The position numbers were made by a program, and so were the translations under genes. A DNA stretch of 33,267 nt from Deltaproteobacteria bacterium (GTDB lineage: Bacteria > Myxococcota > Myxococcia > Myxococcales > SZAS-1): contig JAFEBB010000080.1 of assembly GCA_018266075.1 (NCBI GenBank), positions 1 to 33,267 on the forward strand, given 5' to 3'. The first letter of the stretch is position 1. Each line of letters begins with the position of its first letter. The notes under the pieces are model-generated. The model was not told the origin of the DNA, searched no databases, and was given only the letters and a program-made list of their open reading frames with translations. Below, one piece after another: positions 7,231-15,132 of this stretch.

Positions 7231-9285
7231 ATGCGCTGTCGTTCGTTGATCCCGGTTTGTCTGGCGCTGATCGCCGCCGGCTGCTCCTTGGGAGGCAAGG
7301 GCCCCAGTGACGGCGGCGGCACCACCACGACCACCACCACCGCGAGCAGCAGCGCCACGGCGTCGAGCTCGAGCAGCTCGTCGAGCAGCACCTCGTCGTC
7401 GAGCAGCGGCACGAGCTCGAGCTCGTCGTCTTCCTCCGGGACCAGCAGCTCCTCCAGCGCGTCGTCGAGCGGCTCGGGCACCACGTCGAGCTCCAGCAGC
7501 TCCAGCTCCTCGTCGGGCAGCTCGGGCACCACGGGCACGCTGCTCACCTTCCCCACCTTCTGCCAGCAGCTGCAGGCGCCGGCGTGCACGTACCTCGAGG
7601 GTTGCCAGCTCGTGGATCCCAACGCAGGCAACTGCGGGCTCTTCGGCGCGCAGGCGTTCGGCTGCAACGGCGACGGCGACGCCCAGCTCGCAGCGGGCTA
7701 CCTCACCTTCGACGCCACCCAGGGCCAGGCCTGCCTCGACGCCTTCTCCGCCGCCACGACGTGCGATGCGAACGCGGTGAACGGCCTCGTCATGGCGTGC
7801 TCCGGAATCTTCCGCGCCAACGTGGCCGTGGGCGGGCTGTGCTACGCCGACGCGCAGTGCATCCCGCCCGACGGCGGCGCGCCGTTCTCCGAGCTCTTCG
7901 GCTGCGACACGTACAGCAACCCCACGGCCACCTGCGGCGGCGTGTGCACCTATGGCCACGCGATCGGCGAGCTCTGCCAGGGCGGCTTCAATGGCTCGGG
8001 GTGCGCGGAGGGCCAGTGCGTCTTCACGGGGTTCGTCGATGGCGGCTATGCAAACGTGTGCACGGCCTCCCTGGCCGAGGGCGCGAGCTGCATCAACACC
8101 AACGCGCAGTGCGACGGCAGCGTCGACTACTGCGACCTCGCGACCACCGGCACCTGCTTGCCCTACGCGCAGGATGGCGGCGCGTGCGATCGCTACAACT
8201 GCAACTACAGCCAGGGCTGCGCGTGCGTTTCGGGCTCGTTCTGCCAGCTCGACGACGCCACCGACGCCGGGTACTGCGCGCCGGCCGCGGCCGACGGCGG
8301 CACCTGCAGGGTGAGCGACTGCGACGGCGTGCTGGGCAACTGCGACTGCACGGGCGTCGGCATCGTCTGCGTGCCTCCGGACGACGGCGGCGACCTGGGC
8401 GCCTGCTTGCCCAAGCAAGGCGTGGGCAGCCCATGCGATCTCACCAACTGCCCGTACGGTGTGGCCTGCGTCTGCGCGGACAACACCGTCTGCGCGGCCG
8501 TGGACGGCGGCGGCGCGCAGTGCTCGCCCAAGGAAGGCGTGGGCGGCCCGTGCGTGCCCAACAGCTGCTTCGACCCCACCTGGGTCGGCTGCGCCTGCGA
8601 CGCGAGCCAGGGCCTCTTCTGCGCCTCCAACGGAACCTGCCAGGTGCAGGCGAGCGAAGGCGGCAGCTGCGATCCGAACGCCTATCCCTACGCTTCGTGC
8701 ACGAGCGGCCTCATCTGCGCCAGCGGCACCTGCCTGAGCTCGAACCCGGGCGACGGCGGCCTCTGCGCGCCGAACGACGGCGTGTACTGCAGCGGGTCGC
8801 TGGTCTGCACCGACCCGAACCAGGGCTTCTGCGTCCCGCCGACGCCGCCGGCCAACCGCGGTGACGCGTGCGACCCGGCCGTCTCCGGCTCCTGCGTCAG
8901 CGGCTACCGCTGCCTGGCGCAGGACGGCGGCGGTGGCGTCTGCGCCGCCCTGCCCGGCGCGAGCGAGCTCTGCGACTTCAGCAACAACGACCAGGGCTGC
9001 CGCTTGCTGCTCACCTGCGCGAACGAAAGCTTCACGGATGGCGGCTCCGGCGCCGTCTGCGTCGACCAGAACGTCATCGACGGCGGTGCCTGCGATCCCA
9101 ACGGCCAGAGCTGCATCAACGGCTACTGCGAGGTCAACTCGCTCACCTGCAGGCCCTTCCTCAACGTCGGCGACCCCTGCGACAACAACCAGGGCAGCGC
9201 CCAGTGCGGCCCCAAGGGCTACTGCGGCACCAACCCCGACGACGGCGGGTTCATGTGCTTCGACCAGTGCATCAGCGGCGACTGA
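7231..9285 (+). CDS. Long Cys-rich lipoprotein with Ser/Thr linker and DGG repeats
   Basis: The product has 684 residues. The N-terminus 'MRCRSLIPVCLALIAAGC' is a lipoprotein signal with the lipid-bearing Cys at residue 18. Residues about 30-110 are almost only Ser, Thr and Gly, a flexible wall- or surface-spanning linker. The rest contains dozens of cysteines in a loose repeat of about 35-45 residues. Each unit has 'DGG', one of 'GxxC'/'EGxxC', and 'C-x-CxxG' or 'FC' signatures, as in the EGF-like or Stigma-type repeats of myxobacterial surface proteins. I see no catalytic motif. The start is chosen at ATG 7231 because GGGAG at 7221-7225 precedes it; an in-frame TTG at 7219 is less likely. 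The glycosyltransferase gene follows after 15 bases. Confidence 0.8.
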   Translation: MRCRSLIPVCLALIAAGCSLGGKGPSDGGGTTTTTTTASSSATASSSSSSSSSTSSSSSGTSSSSSSSSGTSSSSSASSSGSGTTSSSSSSSSSSGSSGTTGTLLTFPTFCQQLQAPACTYLEGCQLVDPNAGNCGLFGAQAFGCNGDGDAQLAAGYLTFDATQGQACLDAFSAATTCDANAVNGLVMACSGIFRANVAVGGLCYADAQCIPPDGGAPFSELFGCDTYSNPTATCGGVCTYGHAIGELCQGGFNGSGCAEGQCVFTGFVDGGYANVCTASLAEGASCINTNAQCDGSVDYCDLATTGTCLPYAQDGGACDRYNCNYSQGCACVSGSFCQLDDATDAGYCAPAAADGGTCRVSDCDGVLGNCDCTGVGIVCVPPDDGGDLGACLPKQGVGSPCDLTNCPYGVACVCADNTVCAAVDGGGAQCSPKEGVGGPCVPNSCFDPTWVGCACDASQGLFCASNGTCQVQASEGGSCDPNAYPYASCTSGLICASGTCLSSNPGDGGLCAPNDGVYCSGSLVCTDPNQGFCVPPTPPANRGDACDPAVSGSCVSGYRCLAQDGGGGVCAALPGASELCDFSNNDQGCRLLLTCANESFTDGGSGAVCVDQNVIDGGACDPNGQSCINGYCEVNSLTCRPFLNVGDPCDNNQGSAQCGPKGYCGTNPDDGGFMCFDQCISGD
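7330..7540 (+). repeat. Low-complexity Ser/Thr codon tract
   Basis: The tract is dominated by AGC, TCG, ACC and AGCTCG-type units encoding the Ser/Thr linker of the surrounding lipoprotein. The units are irregular, so it is a low-complexity coding region and not a CRISPR array or exact tandem repeat. Replication slippage could change its length between strains. Confidence 0.7.
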
Positions 9286-9286
9286 T

Positions 9287-9302
9287 ATAACCGTTTGGTT
9301 AT
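9287..9302 (+). promoter_or_regulatory. Hairpin or operator overlapping the glycosyltransferase start codon
   Basis: ATAACC (9287-9292) and GGTTAT (9297-9302) are perfect complements around the loop GTTT. The last two bases of the second arm are the A and T of the ATG at 9301. It fills nearly the whole 15-base gap after the lipoprotein stop. It could hide the start codon in mRNA, or be a DNA operator; the AACC-N4-GGTT form is typical of TetR-family sites. No other Shine-Dalgarno is visible before this ATG. Confidence 0.55.
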
Positions 9303-10056
9303 GGCCAGCCTGTCCCTGGTTGTCATCACGAGAAACGAAGAGCGCGACCTCCCCAGGTGCCTGGCGAGCGTGCCGTGCGCGAACGAGATCGTGGTCGTCG
9401 ATTCGGGCAGCACGGACCGCACGCTGGAGCTCGCGCGCGCTGCGGGCGCGAAGGTGGTCTCCCATCCCTTCTCGGGCTACGGGCCGCAGAAGGCGTTCGC
9501 GGTCTCGCAGGCGCAGAGCGAGTGGGTGCTCAACCTCGATGCCGACGAGGCCCTCTCGCCCGACCTCGCCGCGTCCCTGCCCACCGCCCTCGCGCGCGCC
9601 GACGTGCACGGCTTCCGGCTGCGCTTCCGCTCGGAGATGTTCGGGCGCACCCTGCGCCACGGCGGTCTGGGCCACGAGACGCACCTGCGGCTCTACCGGC
9701 GCGACCGCGCGAAGATGGGCCAGCAGCAAGTCCACGAGGGCGTGGAGATCGACGGCGCTGTGGAGACCCTGCCCGGCCACGTGCTGCACCGGCCCTACGC
9801 AGATCTCTCCGAGTACCTCGCCAAGCTCGACAGCTACACCACCCTCGCCGCGGCCCAGCGCCACGCCGCGGGTCGCAAGCCGTGGCTGCTCTGGCCGGCG
9901 CGCATGCCGGTGGGCTTCCTGCGGCGCTACGTGCTGCAGCTCGGCTTACTCGACGGCTACGCGGGCTTCCTGTGGGCGGCGCTGGGCGGCCTGCACGACC
10001 TGGTGCGCGAGGCCAAGCTCCGCGAGCTCACCCTCGGGGCGCCCCCTACTTCTTGA
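9301..10056 (+). CDS. Family 2 glycosyltransferase (WaaE/KdtX-like, LPS core type)
   Basis: The product has 251 residues. The GT-A fold nucleotide-sugar site is clear: 'SLVVITRNEE' at the N-terminus, 'VVVDSGSTDRT' (Asp34 and Asp39) and 'NLDADEAL' with the metal-binding DAD at 80-82. 'GYGPQKAFAV' (60-69) and the later 'LRLYRRDRAKMGQQQVHEGVE' region are typical of the lipopolysaccharide-core glucosyl/heptosyl group related to WaaE. The C-terminal part is basic and amphipathic, in line with a peripheral inner-membrane enzyme. The donor and acceptor cannot be read from sequence. There are no other LPS genes next to it. It overlaps the convergent cytochrome c gene by 11 bases. Confidence 0.85.
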   Translation: MASLSLVVITRNEERDLPRCLASVPCANEIVVVDSGSTDRTLELARAAGAKVVSHPFSGYGPQKAFAVSQAQSEWVLNLDADEALSPDLAASLPTALARADVHGFRLRFRSEMFGRTLRHGGLGHETHLRLYRRDRAKMGQQQVHEGVEIDGAVETLPGHVLHRPYADLSEYLAKLDSYTTLAAAQRHAAGRKPWLLWPARMPVGFLRRYVLQLGLLDGYAGFLWAALGGLHDLVREAKLRELTLGAPPTS

Positions 10057-10477
10057 ACGAGCGCACGAGCGCGCGCAGCGCGGCCACCGTGGCCGGCTTG
10101 TCCGCGAGGTCCGGGCTGGGCGGCATCATCGGGCTCTTCCCGACGCTGACGCCGCCGCCGAGGATGATCTTCTCGATGGCCGCGTCCTGAATCTGGGCCT
10201 GCCACGCGGCCTGCGAGAAGTCGCGCGGGCGCGGGTTGAGCGCCGCTGCGGCCTTGCCGTTGCCGTTCCCGCCCTCGCCGTGACAGCCCACGCAGCGCGC
10301 GGCGTAGATGGCCTTGGCCTCGTCGCTCGCGCTGGTGTCGGCCGGCTTCTCCGCGGGCGCGGCGACCGCGGACGGCTTCTCGGCCACGCGCGCGCCCGGA
10401 CCGCCAAGCGTCTCCGATTTGTCGGAACAGGCCACGCAGAACACCAAACCACTCAACGCGATCACGAGGCGGGTCAT
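10046..10477 (-). CDS. Mono-heme class I cytochrome c lipoprotein
   Basis: The product has 143 residues. The signal peptide is 'MTRLVIALSGLVFCVAC' with a probable lipid-modified Cys17. An Ala/Pro/Lys-rich linker follows (about 30-50), then a cytochrome c domain with the haem motif CVGCH. After it come 'GEGGNGNGKAAAALNPRPRDF' and a distal 'MMPPSP' segment whose Met is a likely axial ligand. The 'RPRDF' context is typical of small cytochromes in electron-transfer chains of anaerobic and facultative Deltaproteobacteria. It would sit in the periplasm bound to a membrane and pass electrons, possibly to the cbb3 oxidase encoded 13 kb away; this partner is a guess. The gene is monocistronic, divergent from the aldehyde dehydrogenase across 97 bases. 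Confidence 0.85.
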   Translation of the reverse strand: MTRLVIALSGLVFCVACSDKSETLGGPGARVAEKPSAVAAPAEKPADTSASDEAKAIYAARCVGCHGEGGNGNGKAAAALNPRPRDFSQAAWQAQIQDAAIEKIILGGGVSVGKSPMMPPSPDLADKPATVAALRALVRSFKK

Positions 10478-10574
10478 GGCGGCGCATGATGCCCATGAAC
10501 GGCCGTTCAGTCGAGACGGCTTGCGGTCCTCGCTCAGGCGAGGTACCTGGCGTGCGCACCGACGGAGACCTGCC

Positions 10575-12194
10575 ATGAGCACCCTCCCCCCGGATTCCGA
10601 GCACGCCCGCACCAGCCGACCCGCGCCGCAGCTGCGGCCCGAAGCCGTGCGCCGTGGACCGCACGCGATGGAGGTCGTGGCGCCGGTGGCCGAGGCGCCG
10701 AAGCACCCGTCGCGCCAGAGCACCGAGCGCGAGGTGAAGGCCGCCGTGGAGACCGCGCGCGCCGCCCAAGAGACCTGGCGCCGCATGAGCCTGGACGAGC
10801 GCATCGCCGCGCTCACCCGCGCCGCCAAGGACATGCTCCGCCGCCGCGCCGAGGTCATCGCGCTCTCGCACGCCGAGATGGGCAAGGTGGACGTGGAGGG
10901 CCTCTTCAACGAGGCCCTCGGGCCGCTCGACACGCTCAACGGCTGGGCCAAGGTGCTGCGGCAGTCGGTGCCCCGCAAGCGCGTGGGGCTGAACCCGCTC
11001 AGCTTCCCCAAGAAGCGCGCGCACGTGGACATGGTCCCGCGCGGCGTGGTGGGCATCATCGCGCCGTGGAACTTCCCTTCGGCCGGCCTGTATCGCTCGC
11101 TCTTCCCTGCCCTGCTTTCCGGCAACGCGGTGGTGCTCAAGCCCAGCGAGTACACCCCGAACACCTCGGGCTGGCTCGCGCAGCGGCTCGCGGCGGAGCT
11201 GCCAGAGGGTGTGATCCAGGTCGTCACTGGCGACGGCGCCGTCGGCCAAATGCTCATCGACGCGGGCATCGACGCGTGCGTCTTCACTGGCTCGCCCGCT
11301 TCTGGCCGCAAGGTGGCCGTGCGCTGCGCCGAGCGCGGCATCCCCTCGAGCGTCGAGATGGGCGGCAAGGATCCGGCCATCGTCCTCGCGGATTGCGACC
11401 TGCCGCGCACCGTCGCGGGCATCACCCACTGGGCGCTGAGCAACTGCGGCCAGGCCTGCGGCGCGATCGAGGTCGCGTTCGTGGAGGCCACGATCGCCGA
11501 CCAATTCGTGGCCGCGATGAAGAGCGCCTTCAGCCGGCTCAACGTGGCCGCCGAGCCGTACGCCGACCTCGGCCCGCTCGCGAACCAGCGCCAGTTCGAT
11601 CTCGTCTCGTCGCAGGTGGAGGACGCGAAGGCCAAGGGCGCGTCGGTGGCCTGCGGCGGCGTGGCGCTCGGCGAGCTGCGCTACGCGCCCACGCTGCTCG
11701 ATCACTGCGACGAGCGCATGGCGGTGGTGACCGACGAGACCTTCGGGCCGGTGCTGGCCGTGATCCGCGTGGAGGGTGCCGCCGAGGCCATTCGCCGCGC
11801 GAACAAGGGCCGCTATGGCCTGGGCGCGTCGATCTGGACGAAGGACATCGCGCGCGCCGAGCGGCTCGCGGAGCGCCTGGAGGTAGGCGTGGTGAACGTG
11901 AACAACCACGCGTTCACCGGCGCCATCGCGACGCTGCCCTGGAGCGGCACGCGAGAGACGGGCTTCGGCGTGGCCAACAGCGCCCTCTCGCTGCCCACGT
12001 TCGTGCGTCCGCGCGCGACCGTGGTCGACGAGAACGACGGGCCCGAGCCCTTCTGGATGCCCTACGACAAGAACCTCTGGGCGCTCGGACAGGTGCTCTC
12101 CGACGCGCAGCTCATGCGCGTGCAGAGCGCGTGGAAGCTGCCCCTGCTGATGCGCAAGCGCATCCAGGCAATCAAGAAGTTCTACGGCTGGTAG
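10575..12194 (+). CDS. NAD(P)-dependent aldehyde dehydrogenase
   Basis: The product has 539 residues. It oxidises an aldehyde to the carboxylate with NAD or NADP. Visible ALDH motifs are 'VGIIAPWNFP', 'LKPSEYTP', 'VFTGSPASGRKVA' (Rossmann loop), 'SVEMGGKDPAIV' with general base Glu261, 'NCGQACGAI' with catalytic Cys295, and 'ETFGPVLAVI' near the C-terminus. It has about 40 residues before the fold and about 45 after it that most ALDHs lack; the tail ends in a basic 'KLPLLMRKRIQAIKKFYGW' amphipathic stretch that could bind a membrane, as in fatty aldehyde dehydrogenases. It faces the GMC alcohol oxidase, with only 25 bases between stops, so the pair plausibly takes an alcohol to an acid. GGAG at 10564-10567 supports ATG 10575. 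Confidence 0.9.
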   Translation: MSTLPPDSEHARTSRPAPQLRPEAVRRGPHAMEVVAPVAEAPKHPSRQSTEREVKAAVETARAAQETWRRMSLDERIAALTRAAKDMLRRRAEVIALSHAEMGKVDVEGLFNEALGPLDTLNGWAKVLRQSVPRKRVGLNPLSFPKKRAHVDMVPRGVVGIIAPWNFPSAGLYRSLFPALLSGNAVVLKPSEYTPNTSGWLAQRLAAELPEGVIQVVTGDGAVGQMLIDAGIDACVFTGSPASGRKVAVRCAERGIPSSVEMGGKDPAIVLADCDLPRTVAGITHWALSNCGQACGAIEVAFVEATIADQFVAAMKSAFSRLNVAAEPYADLGPLANQRQFDLVSSQVEDAKAKGASVACGGVALGELRYAPTLLDHCDERMAVVTDETFGPVLAVIRVEGAAEAIRRANKGRYGLGASIWTKDIARAERLAERLEVGVVNVNNHAFTGAIATLPWSGTRETGFGVANSALSLPTFVRPRATVVDENDGPEPFWMPYDKNLWALGQVLSDAQLMRVQSAWKLPLLMRKRIQAIKKFYGW

Positions 12195-12202
12195 CCGACG
12201 TC

Positions 12203-12220
12203 GTTAACCACTTCGTTAAC
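12203..12220. terminator. Possible bidirectional terminator between convergent genes
   Basis: Two GTTAAC hexamers (12203-12208 and 12215-12220) separated by CACTTC can pair as a 6-bp hairpin on either strand. The element sits in the 25-base gap between the ALDH and GMC stop codons and touches the GMC stop. The stem is AT-rich and short, so termination is only a suggestion. Confidence 0.35.
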
Positions 12221-14196
12221 TAGAGGTGGTCCGCGATCCGCTCGGCCGCGCGCGTGGCCATGGCCATGATCGTCACCTGCGGGTTCACACCCAGCGGCCC
12301 GGGGACGGTGCTGCCGTCGGCGATGAACAGGCCCTTCACGTCGTGCACCTGGTGGTCCAGGTCCACGACGCTCGTCTTGGGATCGCGGCCCATCTTGCAC
12401 GTGCCCAGCGGGTGGTAGCTCGAGAGCACCAGGTCCTTCGCGGCGACCTTGCGCTTCTTGAACTTCTCGAGGTCGTCCATCGAGCTCAGGGTCACGCCGC
12501 CCATGAGCAGCGGGTGCACGCGCTTGGCGCCCGCGGCGAACGCGAGCTGGCAGGTGCGCACCATGCCGCGGTGCATGCGGGCGATGTCCTCGCCGTTCAC
12601 GTCGTACGTGATCAGCGCGCCGCCCGGCACCGCGCGAACCCGACCGGCCGGGCGCGCGTCGCGGATCATCACGCCCATCGACGCCAGGTGGTCCTGCTGC
12701 TCCACCATCTTCATCAACGGCTGGCCCACATCCGCGAGGATCACCGGGGTCACGTTCACGTCGGGCTGCGCGGCGATGATCATGATGCCGTCGCGCAAAA
12801 ACTCCTCGCTCGCGTAGCCCTGCGGAGTGAAGTGCGAGGGGCGGATTGCTTCCTTCGCGATGGCCACCACGCCGCTCGACGGATGGAGCGACAGGTTCCG
12901 CCCCAGCTGCCCGCTGCGGTTGGCGAGCCCCTGGCGCTGCAGCAAGAGCGGCGTGGGAATGGCGCCGCCGGCGAGCACCACCGCCTTGGCGCGCACTTGG
13001 AGTCGGCGTCCGCTGCCCGTCTCGACCTCCACGCCCGTCGCGCGACCGCGCTCGATGAGGACCTTGTCCACGCGCGCGCCGGTGAGCGCCAGCGCGCCCT
13101 TCTCCAGCGCCTTGGGCAGGTACGAGAGCTGCGCGCTCTTTCGCGCGTCCGTGCGGCAGCCGAAGTTGCAGAACCCCTTGCCGTCGCACTCGGGCGCGTT
13201 GCGGCGGAGCGCCGCGTGCCGCCAGCCGTGGGCGTCGCAGCCGCGGCCCATGAAGTCCGCGATGGGGCCGATGATCTCCCGGCGCGCCGTCTCCACCCCG
13301 AGCGTGCGCTCCACGCGGTCGAAGTAGCCGGCCATGTTCTCCTGGCCGAAGACGTCGGTGTCCATCTCCTCGCACCAGCGCTCGAGCACCCAGGGCGGCG
13401 TGCGGAAGGCGGTGCCGGTGTTGATGGCCGTGGAGCCGCCGAGGAGCCGGCCCATGAAGATGGGCATCAGCACGTTCCCGACGGAGATCGCGAAGCGGTA
13501 GAACGTGCGGTGCGCGGCCACGATGCTGCCGTCGAAGCTGTCGCGCCGGTGGTGGTTGCCCTCCTCGAGGAAGACCACCGCGTGCCCGCGCTCGGCGAGC
13601 TCGCGGCCCACGATCGCGCCGCCCGCGCCGGTGCCGACGACGACCACGTCGCAGTCGATGTCGCCCTCGCGCCACTCTGCCGCGGGCTGGATCTGCTCCA
13701 GGTACCGCGGCTGCTCCATCTTGGTGACGACGTTCCGCACCCCGCCCAGCGACGTGTACACGTCGAGGCGATCGAAGTGGACCATCTTCAGCAAGAGCGC
13801 CGTGAGCGCGAGCGGCGCGCGCAGCACCGGGTCGCGCTGCCACGAAGCCAGCAGCTCCTGCTGCCGCGCGGCCGAGAGGGTGTGGAAGAAGCGGCCGGTG
13901 CGGCTCACCGCTGCTGCGTCCAGCGCGCGTTGGGCGATGCGCCACACGCGCGAGGCCTGCGGGTGCAGCTCGCCCAGCAGCTCCTCCACGCCGGCGACGG
14001 TGACCTCATCCGCGGCCATGATCCGCTCGGTGCCGGGGATGATGGCCTCGGCCAGCGCCAGCGCGGAGCGGCGCGCACGTGCGTCGCCGGAGGTGCGGGG
14101 AAGGCTCGTGGCCCAGCTGCGCGCCAGCTTGAGCACGGGCGACGGCGCGACGTCGGCGGCGGCGCTCCCAGAGGACGTGGGCAGGTTCGGGTGCAC
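12220..14196 (-). CDS. GMC family FAD-dependent oxidoreductase (long-chain alcohol oxidase-like)
   Basis: The product has 658 residues from GTG 14196. An N-terminal helical region (about 1-160, with 'LALAEAIIPGTE') resembles the extension found in fatty/long-chain alcohol oxidases. Next comes the FAD-binding strand 'DCDVVVVGTGAGGAI' (glycines at about 188-193), then 'EEGNHHRRD', 'GGSTAINTGTAFRTP' and a 'CNFGC' cysteine pair. The C-terminal block is 'SSYHPLGTCKMG...GLFIADGSTVPGPLGVNPQVTIMAMA', the GMC signature with the catalytic His. It would oxidise a primary alcohol to the aldehyde. AGGA about 7 bases before GTG 14196 supports this start; an ATG at 14253 would add 19 residues. It is convergent with the ALDH and divergent from the hydroxylase, which supports a lipid or alkanol substrate. 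Confidence 0.85.
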   Translation of the reverse strand: MHPNLPTSSGSAAADVAPSPVLKLARSWATSLPRTSGDARARRSALALAEAIIPGTERIMAADEVTVAGVEELLGELHPQASRVWRIAQRALDAAAVSRTGRFFHTLSAARQQELLASWQRDPVLRAPLALTALLLKMVHFDRLDVYTSLGGVRNVVTKMEQPRYLEQIQPAAEWREGDIDCDVVVVGTGAGGAIVGRELAERGHAVVFLEEGNHHRRDSFDGSIVAAHRTFYRFAISVGNVLMPIFMGRLLGGSTAINTGTAFRTPPWVLERWCEEMDTDVFGQENMAGYFDRVERTLGVETARREIIGPIADFMGRGCDAHGWRHAALRRNAPECDGKGFCNFGCRTDARKSAQLSYLPKALEKGALALTGARVDKVLIERGRATGVEVETGSGRRLQVRAKAVVLAGGAIPTPLLLQRQGLANRSGQLGRNLSLHPSSGVVAIAKEAIRPSHFTPQGYASEEFLRDGIMIIAAQPDVNVTPVILADVGQPLMKMVEQQDHLASMGVMIRDARPAGRVRAVPGGALITYDVNGEDIARMHRGMVRTCQLAFAAGAKRVHPLLMGGVTLSSMDDLEKFKKRKVAAKDLVLSSYHPLGTCKMGRDPKTSVVDLDHQVHDVKGLFIADGSTVPGPLGVNPQVTIMAMATRAAERIADHL

Positions 14197-14425
14197 GCGA
14201 GGTCCTGAGTGCCAGTTTCGAGGGCGGCGGACATTACTCCAGCGCGCGCTCATTCGCCGCGAATTGTTGGATGCGGCCGGGCGCAATCTGTTCCGCGCGA
14301 CCCGCCCCGGCAAGGGCGCGTGATGGGGGCGCTTGCGGGCCAAGCCTCGCATCACCAGATTGTCGCGGAGGCCGCTGCGCGCGGTTCGAACGCGAACCTC
14401 GGCGCGGTCCATCACGGAGCGGGCC

Positions 14426-15118
14426 ATGTTCTTCCTTGCGCCGCACCCCGTCCCCGAGACGCCGCAGCCGGGAAGCCCGCGCATGTTCCGGGTGGCTTGG
14501 ATCGAGCGCTACCTCTCGCGGGTGCGGCCCTGGCACGTGGTGACGGTGTGGGCGCCGGTGTCGCTCTATTGCCTCTGGCGGGGCGTGCACGCGCTCCCGC
14601 CGCTCGGCGCGCTGGGGCTCACGTTCGTCGGCGTGCTCACCTGGACACTGCTCGAGTACACGCTGCACCGCTTCCTGTTTCACCTCGCGCCCAACCCGCG
14701 CTCGGAGCTGCAGCAGGACCTGCACTTCCTCCTCCACCGCGTGCACCACGACTACCCGATGGATCCGGATCGGCTGGTGATGCCGCCCATCATCAGCGTG
14801 CTCCTGGCGGTGTTGATTGGCCTGCCGAGCTGGCTGCTGCTGGGGCCGCTGCACTTCTGGAGCTTCTTCGGCGGGCTGACGGCGGGCTACCTCTGGTACG
14901 ACCTCACCCACTACGCCACGCACCACGTGAAGCCGCGCACGGCGCTGGGGCGCGCCCAGAAGGCGCACCACATGCTGCACCACTTCCAGACGCCCGAGCT
15001 GCGCTTCGGCATCACCACGCCGCTCTGGGACTGGGTCTTCGGGACCCACGCGCTGCCCAAGCAGCCCAAGCCCGACGAGGCGCCCGAGCGGGACAAGCCG
15101 CTCCGCGCCACGCCGTGA
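14426..15118 (+). CDS. Fatty acid hydroxylase / sterol desaturase family membrane enzyme
   Basis: The product has 230 residues. It is a di-iron integral membrane oxygenase: His clusters 'EYTLHRFLFH', 'HRVHHDYP', 'HYATHH' and 'HHMLHHF' are all present in order, between about four hydrophobic helices. The short length and 'LHRVHHDYPMDPDRLVMPP' resemble the catalytic part of fatty-acid 2-hydroxylase (FA2H/Scs7) without its cytochrome b5 domain. It would insert a hydroxyl group into a lipid chain using O2 and an electron donor not encoded here. GGAG about 10 bases before ATG 14426 favours this start over an in-frame ATG at 14333. The divergent partner is the GMC oxidase. Confidence 0.9.
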   Translation: MFFLAPHPVPETPQPGSPRMFRVAWIERYLSRVRPWHVVTVWAPVSLYCLWRGVHALPPLGALGLTFVGVLTWTLLEYTLHRFLFHLAPNPRSELQQDLHFLLHRVHHDYPMDPDRLVMPPIISVLLAVLIGLPSWLLLGPLHFWSFFGGLTAGYLWYDLTHYATHHVKPRTALGRAQKAHHMLHHFQTPELRFGITTPLWDWVFGTHALPKQPKPDEAPERDKPLRATP

Positions 15119-15132
15119 GCTGGGACGACGAA